Shown here: positions 62,504-64,000 of the stretch, one piece after another
Layout of the letters: each line of letters opens with the position of its first letter
How positions within the stretch are numbered: position 1 is the first letter of the stretch
Origin: Selaginella tamariscina
Taxonomy: Eukaryota; Streptophyta; Lycopodiopsida; Selaginellales; Selaginellaceae
Length of the DNA stretch: 64,000 nucleotides
Direction: 5' to 3'
Assembly (NCBI GenBank): GCA_003024785.1
Contig: PUQB01000295.1
Span: forward strand, 143,161-207,160
Position numbers and translations under genes: made by a program
The notes under the pieces: generated by a model
Databases searched by the model: none
What the model was told of the DNA's origin: nothing
Seen by the model: the letters and a program-made list of their open reading frames with translations, nothing else

Positions 62504-64000
62504 ATGCTCTGTCCACCTTTCCGGATCATCGCCTACCTCCAAACCATATTCGGAACCACTATATATAATAGAAAGTATTTGATCCCATTAAGTATTCGTT
62601 TAACACAAATGAAGTTTTATAGCTAACGACGTGAGTGAAATATTTTACTGTATATTGAATAATTGATAATATTTTTCTCTTACAATAATATTTTTAGAAT
62701 TACAATTATAAGGATAAAGTTTATGTTTTAAACAGTAAATCAATTAAAAATAATTATTAGCTAGTTTTTATTCAACTCGAATTTAAGGAAATATCAATCT
62801 AGACATTGATATATATTCTTAATTAATATATTAGTTAAACTATAAACCGAATTACATTCATTATTGTATCATGTGATTGTGTTCTACATGTCTATATCCA
62901 TATATAATACATGGAGATACAGATACGTAAACGTATATTGTACATTAAATATACTCTTAAACTTGCGTTAATTCATCTAGTATAAATTGTATGTGTATTT
63001 ATATATATTAAATTAACTCTTGTCGTTCACATGGGAGATTTTTGAACTTTCTCTTTACTTGTTGGAATATTGAAGTATATACCAATATATTTTAACAATC
63101 TTATTTTTTTATTAAAAAAAAATATAAGTCAGTTGATTAATCTCATGTTTAAGTATATATCCCATACCTTAGAACTTTAAAATTAAAATTTGATATGTAG
63201 TTTACATATTTTTATGAATTATTTGTAATTGATGATATTTAATCTTTAAACACTACCTTAATGTATTACTATTGTAGTTACAATCATTTAAAACAAAAAT
63301 GCCTAGAATACTTAATTAATTTACATATATAGAATATAGCTTTATTATGCTTATAATATTATATTGTAAAAAACTGTTTATATTTTATATGTATTTGTTA
63401 AGAAATTAACTGTTTATATGTATATATTATGTAGAAATTTTAGTTGGAAAAATAAAAATAGTGGTATTGAAAATTCTGGCACAAAATTATATACATTTTA
63501 TATTTGATTATAAAATGAAGTAACTAATTGTAATTGAATTTACAATTTATAACATTAAACCTGTGTACAAGTTTGAACAGTATAATAGTAAATTTTCATA
63601 AAAAGCTTTTCAGCTGATATAATATTTAAAATAACACTATTTATTTTGTTAATTAGATGTTTACATATAAATATAACTACATTAATGAGCACTATTACAT
63701 GTTTAATTATTATCTTTACACTATAAATTTTATATACGTCTAATTATATTCTTTGAGAGATGTGTGTAGTGTTTTATATATATCTGTTCTATACACACAT
63801 ATACACTTCTATCTATATAAAACTACAATTAAGAGTAACTAAAGATAATTAAGCGGACATTAACTTACTCTGGACAAGGGTTATCTAAGTCTTCAAAACA
63901 TGGACTCCATAGTTTGAGAGCTTCAATGCATTCATCATTGTTATATACGAGCTTAGCCGGAGTATTTGTCGGTAGCCTCCACCCGTGCTCATCCGACCAA
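62504..64000 (-). CDS. unidentified gene, two internal exons, runs off the right edge
   Basis: Minus strand: an exon from the window edge down to 63869 (SDEHGWRLPTNTPAKLVYNN, DECIEALKLWSPCFEDLD, NPC) ends at a gtaagt donor in phase 2. An exon from about 62558 down, after an atatatag acceptor, reads GSEYGLEVGDDPERWTEH and joins that phase exactly. The second exon then runs into (CA)n with no good GT donor at the expected place, so its end is uncertain; the bases may include His-Thr repeats or the splice site may have been overrun by the microsatellite. I do not recognise the family. The acidic, Trp/Cys-containing text is soluble-protein-like. The 3' part could be the blocks at 54.7-54.95 kb. 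Confidence 0.55.

Overview
The window is nuclear DNA from a land plant. It is very AT-rich outside genes. Introns have canonical GT-AG borders and are often packed with (TC)n, (AC)n and (AT)n microsatellites. The molybdenum-cofactor gene has the plant domain order (MoeA-like half first, MogA-like half second). There are Ty1/copia and Ty3/gypsy retrotransposons and a eukaryotic tRNA-Asp. Genus is not determinable; a bryophyte would fit the divergence and the short SSR-rich introns, but that is inference.

Layout. 0.1-8 kb (+ strand): the 3' part of an FtsJ/RrmJ-type rRNA 2'-O-methyltransferase, a decayed C-terminal piece of an ERD6-like sugar transporter, a tRNA-Asp(GTC), and a CNX1-type molybdopterin gene that lacks its first exon(s) in the window. 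8-14 kb: AT-rich DNA with an LTR scrap and a degenerate repeat array, then a complete five-exon universal-stress-protein gene on the minus strand. 14-17.8 kb: a stop-riddled gypsy remnant (+). 19.6-21.3 kb: a complete five-exon mitochondrial SSB gene (+). 22.7-25.1 kb: an AFG1-like AAA ATPase gene broken into a 5' half on the minus strand and a 3' half on the plus strand, the latter held between two ~560-bp inverted repeats. 25.1-38.2 kb: a retrotransposon cluster. Copia-1 carries a 564-bp solo LTR inside its integrase region. Copia-2, nested in older transposon debris, has a 51-bp micro-inversion across its reverse-transcriptase active site. 43.7-45.8 kb: an eight-exon LHT-type amino-acid transporter (+). 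46-64 kb: AT-rich DNA with a MITE pair, a second copy of the 9-kb repeat family, a tandem array ending in a 436-base N gap, a long-TIR DNA element with GC-rich cargo, and exons of one or two unidentified minus-strand genes, one running off the right edge.

The genes are unrelated housekeeping or transport functions and do not form a pathway. A recurring oddity is that strongly conserved exons of CNX1, the LHT transporter and FtsJ are each broken by single-base losses, several in homopolymers. That looks more like consensus errors in an unpolished long-read assembly than independent pseudogene decay. The ERD6 and AFG1 loci, by contrast, lack whole exons and look truly dead. The strongest novelty candidates are the inverted AFG1-like locus and the in-frame micro-inversion in Copia-2.
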